DNA of 64,000 nt. Source: Kitasatospora terrestris. Lineage in GTDB: Bacteria; Actinomycetota; Actinomycetes; Streptomycetales; Streptomycetaceae. The notes under the pieces were generated by a model. That model was not told the DNA's origin, searched no databases, and saw only the letters and a program-made list of their open reading frames with translations. Positions 7,571 through 16,613 of this stretch are shown in pieces. The stretch lies in contig NZ_BAABIS010000001.1 in the NCBI RefSeq assembly GCF_039542905.1, positions 682,001-746,000 of the forward strand. Reading direction: 5' to 3'. The translations under genes and the position numbers were made by a program. How positions within the stretch are numbered: position 1 is the first letter of the stretch; each line of letters begins with the position of its first letter.

Positions 7571-9679
7571 TCACGGCCCGGGCCGCTGCTCCAGAGCGTG
7601 CAGGACCTTGTCCAGCGTGATCGGTAGGTTCCGCACGCGCACCCCGCAGGCGTGCCACACCGCGTTCGACACCGCGGCGGCCGTGCCGACGATGCCGATC
7701 TCCCCGATGCCCTTGGACCCCATGGCGTTGACGTGGGGGTCGTGCTCGGGCAGCCAGTGCGCCTCGATCCCGTCGACGTCCGCGTTGGCCGCGATGTGGT
7801 AGTCGGCGAAGTCGTGGTTGACGACGTGACCGGTGCGGGGGTCGAGGACGCTCTGCTCGTGCAGGGCCATCGACAGTCCCATCGTCATCCCGCCGACGAA
7901 CTGGGAGCGCGCCGTGCGCGGGTTGATGATCCGGCCCGCGGCGAACACGCCCAGCAGGCGCGCCACCCGCACCTCGCCCGTGTCGATGTGGACGCGCGCC
8001 TCGGCGAACTGCGCCCCGAAGGCGTGCATCGCGTAGCGGTCGTCGGCCGGACCGACGGCGCCGGAGGCCTCGGCCCCGTCCGGCGGCTCGGCCCCGTGCT
8101 CCGCCCGGAAGGCGCGGGCGGCCTCGACGACGGCCGAGCCCCAGGTCGTCATGCCCGAGGAGCCCCCGGCCACCGACGCCACCGGGTGGTCGGTGTCGCC
8201 GATCCGCACCTCCACGCGGTCCACCGGCACGCCCAGCGCGTCCGCCGCGATCTGCGCCAGGGTGGTCCACGTGCCGGTGCCAAGGTCGGCCGCCCCGATC
8301 TCGGCGACGTAGCGTCCGCCCTCCCGCCGGATCGTCGCCGTCGACTTCGTCATGCGGTTGACCGGGTAGGTGGAGGCCGCGACGCCCGTACCGACCAGCC
8401 AGTCGCCGCGGCGGCGCACCCCGGGCCGCGGATCGCGCCGCGCCCAGTCGAAGCGCGCCGCGCCCTCGCGCAGGCAGCCGACGAGGTCGCGGCTGGAGAA
8501 GGGCTTGCCGGAGCCGGGTTCGACGGCGGGCTCGTTGCGGATCCGCAGCTCGACCGGGTCCAGTCCCAGGCGCTCGGCCAGCTCGTCCATCGCCACCTCC
8601 GGGCCGAACATGCCGGGGCACTCGCCCGGTGCGCGCATCCAGGAGGGCACCGGGACGTCGAGCGCGGCGAGCCGGTGCGTGGTCCGCCGGTTCGCCGCGG
8701 CGTACATCATCCGCGCGGGCACCCCGGTCTGCTCGGCGAACTCCTTGATGCGCGAGGTCTGTTCGACGACGTCGACCGCGAGCGCGGTGAGCCTGCCGTC
8801 CCGGTCGGCACCGAGGCGGCACCGCTGGACGGTCGGCGTGCGGTAGCCGGCGAGGGCGAACATCTGCTGCCGGGTCAGCGCGATCCGCACCGGCCGGCCG
8901 GGCACCGCGCGCGCCGCCATCGCGGCGAGCACCACGTTGACGTGCGGCTGCCCCTTGGAGCCGAACCCGCCGCCCACGTACGGGCAGACCACCCGCACCC
9001 GCGCCTCGTCCAGACCAAACAGTGGCGCCAGGACGGCACGCGTCGGGTGGACGCCCTGGGTGGAGTCCCACAGGGTGAGGAATCCGTCACCCGCCGGGTC
9101 CCACAGGGCCGCCGTGGTGTGCGGCTCCATCGGGTTGTTGTGGTACATCGCGGTGGTGTACGTCTCGTCGACGGTCACCGCTGCGGCCGCCAGCGCGGCG
9201 TCGACGTCGCCCTCGGAGGTGTCGGCGGGAAAGTCCGGGTTCACCTTCTCGGGCGCGTACAGGTCGTCGCGGTCGGCCCGCAGCTCGACGTCGTGCGCCT
9301 GCGGTGCGTAGCCGACCCGGACGAGAGCGGCCGCGTGCCGCGCCACCTCGGAGCTGTCGGCGACGACCAGGGCCACGACCTGGCCCCGGAAGGCGATCTC
9401 CTCGTCCTGCAGGACCGCCAGCTCGCGGTCCTCGGTGGAGGCCAGGCGTTCGGCGGTCGCGGGGGTGAGCACCGCGACCACACCGTCGAGTGCCTCGGCG
9501 GCGGTGGTGTCGAGCGCGGTGACGCGACCTCGCGCGATCGTGGCCTGGACGGCGTGCAGGTACGCGGCGTCCGCCAACGGGGCGTCACCGGCGTAGCCGG
9601 CGGTACCCAGCACCTTGACCGGCCCGTCCCGGCGGGGCAGATCGCGGCCGACGGCGTCCGGCTCGCTCGGGAACGTCAT
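7571..9679 (-). CDS. molybdenum-cofactor subunit of xanthine dehydrogenase-family aldehyde oxidoreductase
   Basis: 702 residues, the large Mo-pterin catalytic subunit (PaoC/YagR-like). The N-terminal part (about 20-140) is the a/b-hammerhead domain; the rest is the Moco-binding domain with VGGGFGSKGQPHVN, RAPGE and EIGAADLGTGTWT. The C-terminal GSKGIGEIGIVGTAAAVSNA holds the conserved catalytic-site Glu region. It would hydroxylate an aldehyde or heterocycle, passing electrons through the FeS and FAD subunits encoded just upstream. Its ATG overlaps the FAD subunit stop by 4 nt. No Moco maturation or XdhC-type chaperone gene follows. Confidence 0.93.
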   Translation of the reverse strand: MTFPSEPDAVGRDLPRRDGPVKVLGTAGYAGDAPLADAAYLHAVQATIARGRVTALDTTAAEALDGVVAVLTPATAERLASTEDRELAVLQDEEIAFRGQVVALVVADSSEVARHAAALVRVGYAPQAHDVELRADRDDLYAPEKVNPDFPADTSEGDVDAALAAAAVTVDETYTTAMYHNNPMEPHTTAALWDPAGDGFLTLWDSTQGVHPTRAVLAPLFGLDEARVRVVCPYVGGGFGSKGQPHVNVVLAAMAARAVPGRPVRIALTRQQMFALAGYRTPTVQRCRLGADRDGRLTALAVDVVEQTSRIKEFAEQTGVPARMMYAAANRRTTHRLAALDVPVPSWMRAPGECPGMFGPEVAMDELAERLGLDPVELRIRNEPAVEPGSGKPFSSRDLVGCLREGAARFDWARRDPRPGVRRRGDWLVGTGVAASTYPVNRMTKSTATIRREGGRYVAEIGAADLGTGTWTTLAQIAADALGVPVDRVEVRIGDTDHPVASVAGGSSGMTTWGSAVVEAARAFRAEHGAEPPDGAEASGAVGPADDRYAMHAFGAQFAEARVHIDTGEVRVARLLGVFAAGRIINPRTARSQFVGGMTMGLSMALHEQSVLDPRTGHVVNHDFADYHIAANADVDGIEAHWLPEHDPHVNAMGSKGIGEIGIVGTAAAVSNAVWHACGVRVRNLPITLDKVLHALEQRPGP

Positions 9680-10689
9680 CGGGACCCCTCTCCTGCCAGG
9701 CCGCGCAGGGTGGCGGCGAGGGTTCGGCGCAGCAACGGGATCTTGAACGCGTTGCCGCCGTCCAGCCCCTCGGCCGGCCGGGCACCGGCCAGTTCCGCGT
9801 CCGCGGCGTCCCGGTAGCTCCGCTCCGAGGCCGGGGCGCCCCGCAGCGCCTCCTCGGCCCGGTACGCGCGCCACGGTGCGTGCGCGACGCCGCCGAACGC
9901 GACCCGCGCGTCCACGATCACGCCGTCCTCGACGTCGAGCGCCGCGGCGACACTGACCAGCGCGAAGGCGTAGGACGCGCGGTCGCGCACCTTGCGGTAG
10001 GCCGAGCGGCGGGCGATCGGCGCGGCCGGCAGGTCGATCGCGGTGATCAGCTCACCGTGCTCCAGGACGGTGTCGCGCTCGGGTGCGCCGCCGGGCAGCC
10101 GGTGCAGCCCCACGAAGGGGACGGTGCGCTCCCCGGCCGGACCGAGCACCCGCACCCGCGCGTCGAGCGCCGCCATGGCCACCGCCATGTCGGACGGGTG
10201 GACCGCGATGCAGTGCTCGGAGGCGCCGAGGACCGCGTGGTGCCGGGTCCACCCGCCGATCGCGGAACAGCCGGAGCCGGGTTCCCGCTTGTTGCAAGGG
10301 GTGGTGACGTCCTGGAAGTAGGCGCAGCGCGTCCGCTGCAGCGGGTTGCCGCCGACGGTGGCCATGTTGCGCAGCTGCCCCGACGCCCCCGACAGCAGTG
10401 CCTGCGACAGCACCGGGAAGCGCTCGCGCACCCGCCGGTCCGCGGCGAGCTCGCTGTTGCTTACCCCCGCGCCGATCCGCAGACCGCCGCCGTCGAGCTC
10501 GTCGAGCTCCTCGACCTCGGCGGGCAGGACACCGGCGAGGCCGACCACCAGCTCGGGCGCCACGACGCCCAGCTTGAGGTGGTCCACCAGGTTCGTCCCG
10601 CCGCCGAGGAACACCGCGCCCGGATTCCCGGCCACGCTGCGCACGGCGGCCGCGGCGTCGACGGGGCTGAGGTAGTCGAACGGCTTCAC
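9676..10689 (-). CDS. FAD-binding subunit of the aldehyde oxidoreductase (PaoB-like, with extra Fe-S motif)
   Basis: 337 residues, CO-dehydrogenase flavoprotein/FAD_binding_5 type. FAD contacts are the AVFLGGGTNLVDHLK and NMATVGGNPLQRTRC segments. The stretch RCAYFQDVTTPCNKREPGSG followed by C is the four-cysteine insertion that binds a [4Fe-4S] cluster in E. coli PaoB, setting this apart from ordinary XdhB. The GTG start has a GGAGGTGG site and overlaps the Fe-S subunit's stop by 4 nt, so the three subunits are translationally coupled. Confidence 0.93.
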   Translation of the reverse strand: MKPFDYLSPVDAAAAVRSVAGNPGAVFLGGGTNLVDHLKLGVVAPELVVGLAGVLPAEVEELDELDGGGLRIGAGVSNSELAADRRVRERFPVLSQALLSGASGQLRNMATVGGNPLQRTRCAYFQDVTTPCNKREPGSGCSAIGGWTRHHAVLGASEHCIAVHPSDMAVAMAALDARVRVLGPAGERTVPFVGLHRLPGGAPERDTVLEHGELITAIDLPAAPIARRSAYRKVRDRASYAFALVSVAAALDVEDGVIVDARVAFGGVAHAPWRAYRAEEALRGAPASERSYRDAADAELAGARPAEGLDGGNAFKIPLLRRTLAATLRGLAGEGSR

Positions 10690-11315
10690 CCCGCCACCTC
10701 CGTATCGGTCTCCCGGGGGCCGCCCGGCCGGGAGGTGACCGCCCGCGCGGCCGGGGAGGCCCCGGCCGCCTGCCGGACGGCGGTCACGATGTTGGCGTAG
10801 GCCCCGCAACGGCACAGGTTGCCGCTCATCCGCTCGGCCACCTCGGCCCGGTCCAGCCGTGGCGTCCCCGGACCCTCGGTCACCGCGCTCGGCCAGCCCC
10901 TGGCGAACTCGTCGAGCGCCCCGACCGCCGAGACGACCTGCCCCGGGGTGCAGAAGCCGCACTGGAGTGCGTCGCAGTCGACGAAGGCCCGCTGCACCGG
11001 GTGCAGGCCGCCGTCGGCGCCCGGTGGTCCATCGCCGGCGGCGCCCGGTGGTCCATCGCCGGCGGCCGCCCCGGCGGCGAGCCCTGCGGCGGTGACGACC
11101 TCGGCGCCGTCCTGGGAGACCGCGAGCGTCAGGCAGCTGAGCACGCGCCGGGCCCCGGACAACACCGTGCACGCGCCGCACTGCCCGTGGTCGCACCCCT
11201 TCTTGGGGCTGGTCACCCCGAGCCGCTCGCGTAGGGCGTCCAGCAGCGTCGTGCGCGTGTCGACGGTCAGCCGACGCGCGACCCCGTCGACCCGTACGGT
11301 GATGTCCCTCTGCAT
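10686..11315 (-). CDS. [2Fe-2S] subunit of the aldehyde oxidoreductase (PaoA-like)
   Basis: 209 residues, first gene of the operon. The plant-type ferredoxin domain has CDHGQCGAC and a later Cys; the helical C-terminal domain has CGFCTPGQ and the CRCGAY motif, giving ligands for two [2Fe-2S] clusters that pass electrons from Moco to FAD. The ATG at 11315 starts MQRDITVRVDG, the usual length for the cytoplasmic form; no Tat signal is present. Between the domains is a Gly/Ala-rich insertion made of an exact 24-bp tandem duplication (about 11018-11065) giving two GDGPPGA units. Confidence 0.92.
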   Translation of the reverse strand: MQRDITVRVDGVARRLTVDTRTTLLDALRERLGVTSPKKGCDHGQCGACTVLSGARRVLSCLTLAVSQDGAEVVTAAGLAAGAAAGDGPPGAAGDGPPGADGGLHPVQRAFVDCDALQCGFCTPGQVVSAVGALDEFARGWPSAVTEGPGTPRLDRAEVAERMSGNLCRCGAYANIVTAVRQAAGASPAARAVTSRPGGPRETDTEVAG

Positions 11316-11448
11316 CGCACGAGCGTCCCCGCCCTGGACGACGCCCACACGCCGCACGGCCCGGCGTCACACCCGTGGCGGTGGGCCGCGCCCCGGAGAC
11401 GCGCGCCCGGCACGGCCCGGTGTCAGGGGGACGCCCTACGGTGGCGCC

Positions 11449-11847
11449 GTGGACGAGTACGGGAAACGCGTCGAGTATGCGGTACCGGTCCTGCCGAGCC
11501 GGGACCTGGACGAGACCTCGGATTTCTACTCCCGCCTGGGCTTCGAGCCGCGCGGGCGCTGGGACGGGGAGGACAGCTACCTGATCGTCGTCCGGGGCAC
11601 GGTCGAACTGCACTTCCGGTACGACCCCGCGGTGGACCCGTTGACCACGGCCGGCAGCTGCTACCTGCAGGTCCGGGACGCGGACGCGCTGCACGGGGAC
11701 TGGGCGCGGCTCGGCGTGCCCATCGACCCGGCCACCGGCAGTCGGCTGATGCCACCCGCCGACACCGGTCACCGGATGCGGGAGTTCGCGCTGGTCGACC
11801 GCAGCGGCAACCTGTTGCGGATCGGCAGCCCGTCCGGGCGGCGCTGA
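11449..11847 (+). CDS. VOC-superfamily (glyoxalase/bleomycin resistance-type) protein
   Basis: 132 residues, a paired beta-alpha-beta-beta-beta fold: VEYAVPVLPSRDLDETSDFY at the N-terminus and REFALVDRSGNLLRIG at the C-terminus with the usual Glu/His-like metal or ligand positions. The family includes bleomycin/antibiotic-binding proteins and small dioxygenases; the ligand is unknown. The GTG start lies 6 nt after TACGGT (11437-11442), consistent with a leaderless transcript. It is divergent from the aldehyde oxidoreductase operon with 133 bp between starts. Confidence 0.85.
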   Translation: MDEYGKRVEYAVPVLPSRDLDETSDFYSRLGFEPRGRWDGEDSYLIVVRGTVELHFRYDPAVDPLTTAGSCYLQVRDADALHGDWARLGVPIDPATGSRLMPPADTGHRMREFALVDRSGNLLRIGSPSGRR

Positions 11848-11934
11848 GCACCGACGCCCTCCGGAGGCGGGGCGGCCCAGCCGCCTGCCCGTCCGGTCCG
11901 CGCGACCGGACGGCGTGTGAGCCACCGCGGCCGG

Positions 11935-12160
11935 TCACGGCTCGCGGACGCACTCGATCAGGTAGTCGCCGGTGGCCGGGCCGATCGTGACACCGTGGGT
12001 CGCGCCGTGGAACCCGTGGAACCGCCGGTCGAACCCCTCGATGCCACCAGGCAGCACAGCAGCGGACCGCCGGGCGCGTCGGCGTCCGGCCCGTCCTCGC
12101 CCGGCATCGGCACCGGGATCCCGGGCGGCGTCACTGCGACCATCGCGGCGGCCACCCGGC
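11935..12160 (-). pseudogene. C-terminal remnant of an Orn/Lys/Arg decarboxylase
   Basis: Reading the minus strand, AAAMVAVTPPGIPVPMPGED in one frame, then in the next frame GGIEGFDRRFHGFHGATHGV and GDYLIECVREP with a stop. This is the conserved end of PLP-dependent basic amino-acid decarboxylases (PPGIPxxMPGE ... FDRRFPGF...THGV). A frameshift lies near 12035-12060. The upstream part of the gene is gone: an IS5-type fragment starts at about 12173. Only the last ~70 residues of a roughly 480-residue enzyme remain. Confidence 0.6.
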
Positions 12161-12172
12161 CGGCGGCCCGTG

Positions 12173-12400
12173 CCAGACGTAGAGGATTGCGTCGAGGAGG
12201 TCGCGCAGGTCGTGTTCGGGCGGTCGGCCGAATGCGAGGGCCCGTTCGGTTCGGGCCTGGCGCCAGGCGGTGGGGGCGGGCTCGACGAGGGCCCAGCGGG
12301 CATCGGACAGGTCGCTCGGATAGCGAAACACCCAGGTTCGACTGTCCCCACCCGAGTTCCAGGGTCCTTTGGGCCCCGCCCGTACCCGTGGTTCCGACAT
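12173..12400 (-). pseudogene. N-terminal remnant of an IS5-family transposase
   Basis: Starting at an ATG, the minus strand reads YPSDLSDARWALVEPAPTAW and GRPPEHDLRDLLDAILYV, the DUF4096-like head of actinobacterial IS5 transposases. Similarity stops at ILYV, just before the DRTG motif, exactly where the decarboxylase remnant begins. So the IS is cut at this junction; the DDE domain is missing. Confidence 0.65.
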
Positions 12401-12597
12401 GACGTCAGATGGCGCAGTGGCGCCTTTGGTCCAGTTGGCGGCGCAGACCGGCGTGCGGCTGGACGGGTGTAGTTCGACGCCTCGTCCTGGTGGCCTCCGT
12501 CCGAAGCGGTGCGCCTGCGGGTTGCATGGGCCTGCGTCTCGGCGCGGGGCGTGCCGGTGTCCTTCACGGCCCCGGACCCGACGGATGAAAGAGCACC

Positions 12598-13872
12598 ATG
12601 GCAGAGCACGACCCTCGTAACCGCACCGGTCGCGTCCCTCTACTTCGCGGGCTCGCCGCAGCCGCGCTCGCGGTCGGCACGCTGGTGGCCTCAGCGGGAC
12701 CCGGATACGGGACCGGCGCGGCCGCTCTGGCGCCCGGCACGCAGTTCACGCCCCTGACGGCGGCGGTGATGACCGAACCGGCACCGTTCGACGCCACGGA
12801 CGGCAAGACGCACCTCTCGTACGAACTGCTCACCACGAGCGCACTGTCCAGCAGCGCGCCGGTGCGGCTCGACCGTGTCGACGTCGAGGACGCCGGCACC
12901 CACCAGGTGATCGGCTCGCTGAGCGGGCAGGCGTTGGCCGAGGCCGCCAATCCGGTGGGCAACCCCCTGCCCGGTGCGGACGCGTACACCCCACCGCCCC
13001 CGGCGCCGACGCCGACCGTCATCCAGGGCTCCCAGCAGTGGATCATCTGGCTCGACCTGACCCTCGACCAGGGCCGAACGGTGCCCGAGGTCCTCGAACA
13101 CCATTTCTCGGGTGCCATCCTGACCGCCTCCGGCCCCTCCGCGTTCGAGGAGACGGTGCAGGCCACCCCGACCGCCCGCACCGCGCCGTTGAACCTGAGC
13201 CCGCCGGTCCTCCCCGGCGCCTGGTACGCCAGCGAGTCGTGCTGCGGCAACACCCACCACCGGCGCGGTCTCGCCCCGGTCAACGGCCGCTTCGGCGTGC
13301 CGCAGCGCTTCGCGATCGACTGGTACCGGGTCGGCGAGCAAGGGCAGGCCTGGGAAGGCGACCCCACCCAGCTCACCAGCTACCTGAGCTACCGCCAGCC
13401 GGTCGCGGCCGCGGCCCGCGGCCGGGTGGTGGAGGTCCAGGACGGGGTCCCGGACAACCCGCCGCCCCACACGCCGCCCATCCCGCCGATCGAGGACACC
13501 GTCGGCAACCACATCACCCTGGAAGTCGCACCGGGCCGCTACCTGCTCTACGCCCACCTGCAGCCAGGCTCGCTCAACGTCCGGGAGGGCGACTGCGTCG
13601 AACCCGGCCAGATCCTCGCGCTGATCGGCAACAGCGGCAACTCCACCACCCCGCACCTGCACTTCCAGGTGATGACCACGGCCGAGTTCTTCCCGACCGA
13701 CAGCCCGCCGTTCACCTTCCAGCAGTTCCGCGTCCTCGGACAGGTCGAACCCCGGATCTGGGACGACAACTTGGGCCTGCAACCGACCGGCGTCCTGCCG
13801 ATCACGCCCTCACCGTACGAGGGCCCTCACCGTGCGCAGTATCCGCTCGACCGCGAGGTGCTGGAGTTCTGA
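12598..13872 (+). CDS. secreted M23-family metallopeptidase-like protein
   Basis: 424 residues. A Sec-type signal (RNRTGR ... [20 protein letters not shown]) is followed by an all-beta region of about 220 residues of unknown role and a C-terminal LytM/M23 domain. The zinc site is seen as HHRRGL...RFAIDW and [20 protein letters not shown] is canonical. M23 enzymes cut glycine-rich or peptide cross-links in peptidoglycan, though many streptomycete relatives of this two-domain form are uncharacterised. The domain looks intact. A GAAAGAG site precedes the ATG. Monocistronic; immediate neighbours are IS remnants. Confidence 0.85.
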   Translation: MAEHDPRNRTGRVPLLRGLAAAALAVGTLVASAGPGYGTGAAALAPGTQFTPLTAAVMTEPAPFDATDGKTHLSYELLTTSALSSSAPVRLDRVDVEDAGTHQVIGSLSGQALAEAANPVGNPLPGADAYTPPPPAPTPTVIQGSQQWIIWLDLTLDQGRTVPEVLEHHFSGAILTASGPSAFEETVQATPTARTAPLNLSPPVLPGAWYASESCCGNTHHRRGLAPVNGRFGVPQRFAIDWYRVGEQGQAWEGDPTQLTSYLSYRQPVAAAARGRVVEVQDGVPDNPPPHTPPIPPIEDTVGNHITLEVAPGRYLLYAHLQPGSLNVREGDCVEPGQILALIGNSGNSTTPHLHFQVMTTAEFFPTDSPPFTFQQFRVLGQVEPRIWDDNLGLQPTGVLPITPSPYEGPHRAQYPLDREVLEF

Positions 13873-14089
13873 CCCGACGCCGGCACGTCCCCCGGGCGGG
13901 CGCCGACACCACGGCGCCCGCCCGGACGCGTCCCGTCGGGACGCACCGGCGCGGACACTGCGCACCACACGCCATCGGCCACCGCACCCGTTCGTCACAC
14001 CCACCACTCCGTGGCGAGGAAGATCGCAGATCCTTCGGCGCCGGCTGCGGCGAAGGCGGCTTCTGCGGCGGCGAGGCGGATGCGCGAGT

Positions 14090-14740
14090 GCGCCCCGCCC
14101 GGACGGGCTGGCTGTTCTGGCCCGTCAGGTTGGGGACGCGGCTTGCGGGGGGTGCCTGCGAGTGCGGTGTGTCCGCGGTGGTGACTGCAGGAGTGGAGCC
14201 GGCCGGGGAACGCTTCACGGCGTTCGATGTCTGACCGGTAGGAGCCGGCGCAGGCCCATTCGTCGAGCAGGGTGCGGTTGAAGCGTTCGACCTTGCCGTT
14301 GGTCCGGGGCCGGTGGGGCCGGGTTCGTTCGTGGGTGATCCCGGCCGCCGCCAGGCTGTGGTGCCAGTCGCGTGAGCGGTAGCAGGAGCCGTTGTCGGCC
14401 AGAACCCGTTCGACGGTGGTCCCAGCGTCCGTGAAGAAGGCGCGGGCCCGTTGCCGGAAGGCGACGGCGGTCTCCTTCTTCTCGTCCGCGTGGATCTCGC
14501 TGCAGGCGGGGCGGGAGCGGTCGTCGACGGCGGTGTGCGGGTAGCTGTAGCCGACGTTCCTGCGGGTCTTGCGGCCCGCTTGCCGGCCAGGGACCTTGTG
14601 TCCGCCGCCGTCGGGGATGCTGCCGGGCTTCTTGATGTCGACGTGCCCGAGCTCGCCGGGTCTCTCGCGTTCGTAGCGACGTATGACGTGCCCGGTCGCG
14701 CGGTCGAGGTGGGTCGGGCGGGCCGGTCTGCTGGTCGGGA
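14090..14740 (-). pseudogene. IS481-family transposase, truncated at the N-terminus and frameshifted at the C-terminus
   Basis: The minus strand carries the rve/DDE core: VIRRYERERPGELGHVDIKK, an Asp in AVDDRSRPACSEIHADE, VLADNGSCYRS, and the family tag RPHRPRTNGKVERFNRTLLD. Upstream of HLDRATGHVIRRY the sequence becomes unrelated, so the two N-terminal HTH domains (about 120 residues) are missing. Near 14145 one extra C in a run of six shifts the frame; PASRVPNLTGQNS, the normal C-terminus, is in the neighbouring frame. The element is dead. It ends only about 55 bp before the quinone oxidoreductase start. Confidence 0.82.
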
Positions 14741-14793
14741 ATCGGATCGCCATCAACGGGGTTGGAGGGGGCTGAGCCGTTGTCGGAGGGGTC

Positions 14794-15804
14794 ATGCGAG
14801 CGATTCAGGTGTACGGAGTGGGCGGTCCCGAGGTGCTGCAGGAGGCCGAGGTGGACCAGCCGCGGCCGGGTCCGGGCGAGGCGGTCGTGGAGGTCGCCGC
14901 GTCCGGGGTCAACTTCCTCGACGTGTACCACCGCGAAGGCCGCTACGGCCTCCCGCTGCCCTTCACCCCGGGTGCTGAGGGCGCCGGCACGGTCGTCGAA
15001 GTCGGCCCCGGCGTCACCGACGTCGCGGTGGGGGACCGGGTCGGTTGGGTGGAGATTCCCGGCACGTATGCCGAGCGGGCCGTCGTGGACTCCTCCCGGC
15101 TGGTGCCGCTGCCCGACGACATCGGCTTCGAGACGGCAGCCGCCGTGCTCCTCCAAGGCATGACCGCGCACTATCTCGTCAAGGACGCCTACCCGGTCCA
15201 GGGAGGTGACACGGTACTCGTGCATGCGGCTGCCGGTGGCATGGGGCTGCTTCTGACCCAGCTCATCACCCGTCTCGGCGGCAGGGTGATCGGCACGACG
15301 TCGACCACGGCGAAGGCCGAGCTGGCGAAGCGCGCCGGGGCCGCCGAGGTGATCCTCTCCTCCGCGGTCGACGATCTCGCAGCCGAGGTGAGGCGGCTCA
15401 ACGGCGGTCAGGGGCTGCCGGTCGTCTTCGACGGCGTCGGCGCGCACACCTTCGATGCGAGCCTCGCCAGCCTGCGAGCCCGCGGCCATCTCGTGCTCTT
15501 CGGTGCGGCAAGTGGTGCCGTGCCGCCGTTCGATCCGATCCGGCTCGCCCACGGCGGTTCGCTGACCCTGATCCGGCCCAGCCTCGGGGACTTCATCGCC
15601 GATCGGTCCGAACTGCTCCGACGGGCCGCCGATGTGTTCGAGTGGGTGCGCTCCAAGGCCCTTGAGGTCACCGTAACGGGCCGCTACGCCTTGTCCGAGG
15701 CCGCCCAGGCCCACCGCGATTTGGAGGCTCGGCGTACCACCGGCAAGCTGCTCGTCGTACCCGGTGCGGCCGCTCTTGGACGCCGCGAGGAGACGCGGAG
15801 CTGA
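14794..15804 (+). CDS. NADPH:quinone oxidoreductase (zinc-independent MDR family)
   Basis: 336 residues. The N-terminal GroES-like domain (MRAIQVYGVGGPEVL, ASGVNFLDVYHREGRYGLPL) and Rossmann domain with nucleotide loop HAAAGGMGLLLTQ match bacterial QOR/Qor2 proteins that reduce quinones with NADPH. The zinc ligands of alcohol dehydrogenases are absent. Length and start are normal. The promoter region was apparently replaced by the truncated IS481 remnant, which ends close upstream; transcription may therefore start inside IS-derived DNA (inference). Confidence 0.93.
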   Translation: MRAIQVYGVGGPEVLQEAEVDQPRPGPGEAVVEVAASGVNFLDVYHREGRYGLPLPFTPGAEGAGTVVEVGPGVTDVAVGDRVGWVEIPGTYAERAVVDSSRLVPLPDDIGFETAAAVLLQGMTAHYLVKDAYPVQGGDTVLVHAAAGGMGLLLTQLITRLGGRVIGTTSTTAKAELAKRAGAAEVILSSAVDDLAAEVRRLNGGQGLPVVFDGVGAHTFDASLASLRARGHLVLFGAASGAVPPFDPIRLAHGGSLTLIRPSLGDFIADRSELLRRAADVFEWVRSKALEVTVTGRYALSEAAQAHRDLEARRTTGKLLVVPGAAALGRREETRS

Positions 15805-15819
15805 TCGCGGGTGGCCAGT

Positions 15820-15855
15820 GGGGCTGGGGCTGGGGCTGGGGCTGGGGCTGGGGCG
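15820..15855 (+). repeat. six tandem GGGGCT hexamers, potential G-quadruplex
   Basis: Six consecutive units (the last GGGGCG) give six runs of four G separated by CT. This satisfies the four-run G4 pattern with very short loops on the plus strand. It fills the space between two convergent stop codons (15804 and 15860), so it could halt transcription or replication locally. The hexamer array may vary in copy number between strains. Confidence 0.85.
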
Positions 15856-15859
15856 GCCG

Positions 15860-16540
15860 TCAGGCCCCCGTGCGGTACGCCTCCAGCCGGTCGGCGAGCT
15901 CCGCGGGGTGTCCGAGCATGAGGCAGTGGTCGCCCGGCAGTTCGTCGGGCGTGATCCCCAGGCGGTCCCGGACGATGCGGCGCATGTACGCGGCGGGGAA
16001 GAAGCGGTCGTCCCGGGCCAGCAGGAACTTCGTGGGCACGTCCGGCCACGCGGCCAGCGGCCACGGTTCCGCGAACGGGGTGGCCGACTGCCCACGCGTG
16101 TGCCGCTGCGCCTCCGCGACCAGGTCCGGCGGGGTGTCGTTGAAGAACAGGTCGGTGTCGTCGTCGCCCGGGGCCCGGCCGTCGCGCTCGTCCTGCTCGC
16201 GCCGGGCCTGCTCGTAGCCGGTGTCGGCCGTCCACTGGGCCGGGCTCTCGCCCGGTGCCGGGATCTGCGCCTGCACCAGCACCAGCAGGTCCACCGGAAC
16301 CCGGTCGCACACCAGCGGCGCGGTGAACCCGCCGAAGGAGTGCGCCACCAGGACCACGCCGGTGCGGCCGCCGATCGCGTCGACCACGGTGTCGGCGTAC
16401 TCGGCCAGCCCGGCCGAGTCGTCCTCGCACGGCAGGTCCACCGCCACCACGTCGTGGCCGCGCCGTCGCAGCTCGGCCCCCACCAGGTGCCAGTACCACG
16501 GGCCCGCCGCGGCACCGGGAATCAGCACGTACGTGGCCAT
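15860..16540 (-). CDS. alpha/beta-hydrolase family protein
   Basis: 226 residues. The fold is clear: TYVLIPGAAAGPWYWHLVGA at the start, nucleophile elbow VLVAHSFGGF (AHSFG instead of GHSxG), acid in LLARDDRFFP and catalytic His in LPGDHCLMLGHP. It resembles the HNL/salicylate-esterase-like group that often demethylates or hydrolyses small esters; true substrate unknown. The ATG at 16540 gives MATYVLIPG; an in-frame ATG 12 nt earlier is possible. Single gene, converging on the quinone oxidoreductase. Confidence 0.87.
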   Translation of the reverse strand: MATYVLIPGAAAGPWYWHLVGAELRRRGHDVVAVDLPCEDDSAGLAEYADTVVDAIGGRTGVVLVAHSFGGFTAPLVCDRVPVDLLVLVQAQIPAPGESPAQWTADTGYEQARREQDERDGRAPGDDDTDLFFNDTPPDLVAEAQRHTRGQSATPFAEPWPLAAWPDVPTKFLLARDDRFFPAAYMRRIVRDRLGITPDELPGDHCLMLGHPAELADRLEAYRTGA

Positions 16541-16613
16541 GGTCACCAACACCTCTCACCGGGCGGACGGAAGCGTCCACCTGCCGTGCCACCCTGGCAC
16601 ACCGCCGGCCGGG

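Noticed and set aside
7652-9817. Long plus-strand open frame (~720 codons) over the aldehyde oxidoreductase gene
   Set aside because: Antisense shadow created by third-position GC bias; Arg/Gly/His-rich, no domain, while the minus strand encodes a clear Moco enzyme.
11018-11065. Tandem repeat as possible CRISPR
   Set aside because: Only two adjacent copies with no spacers, inside a coding region.
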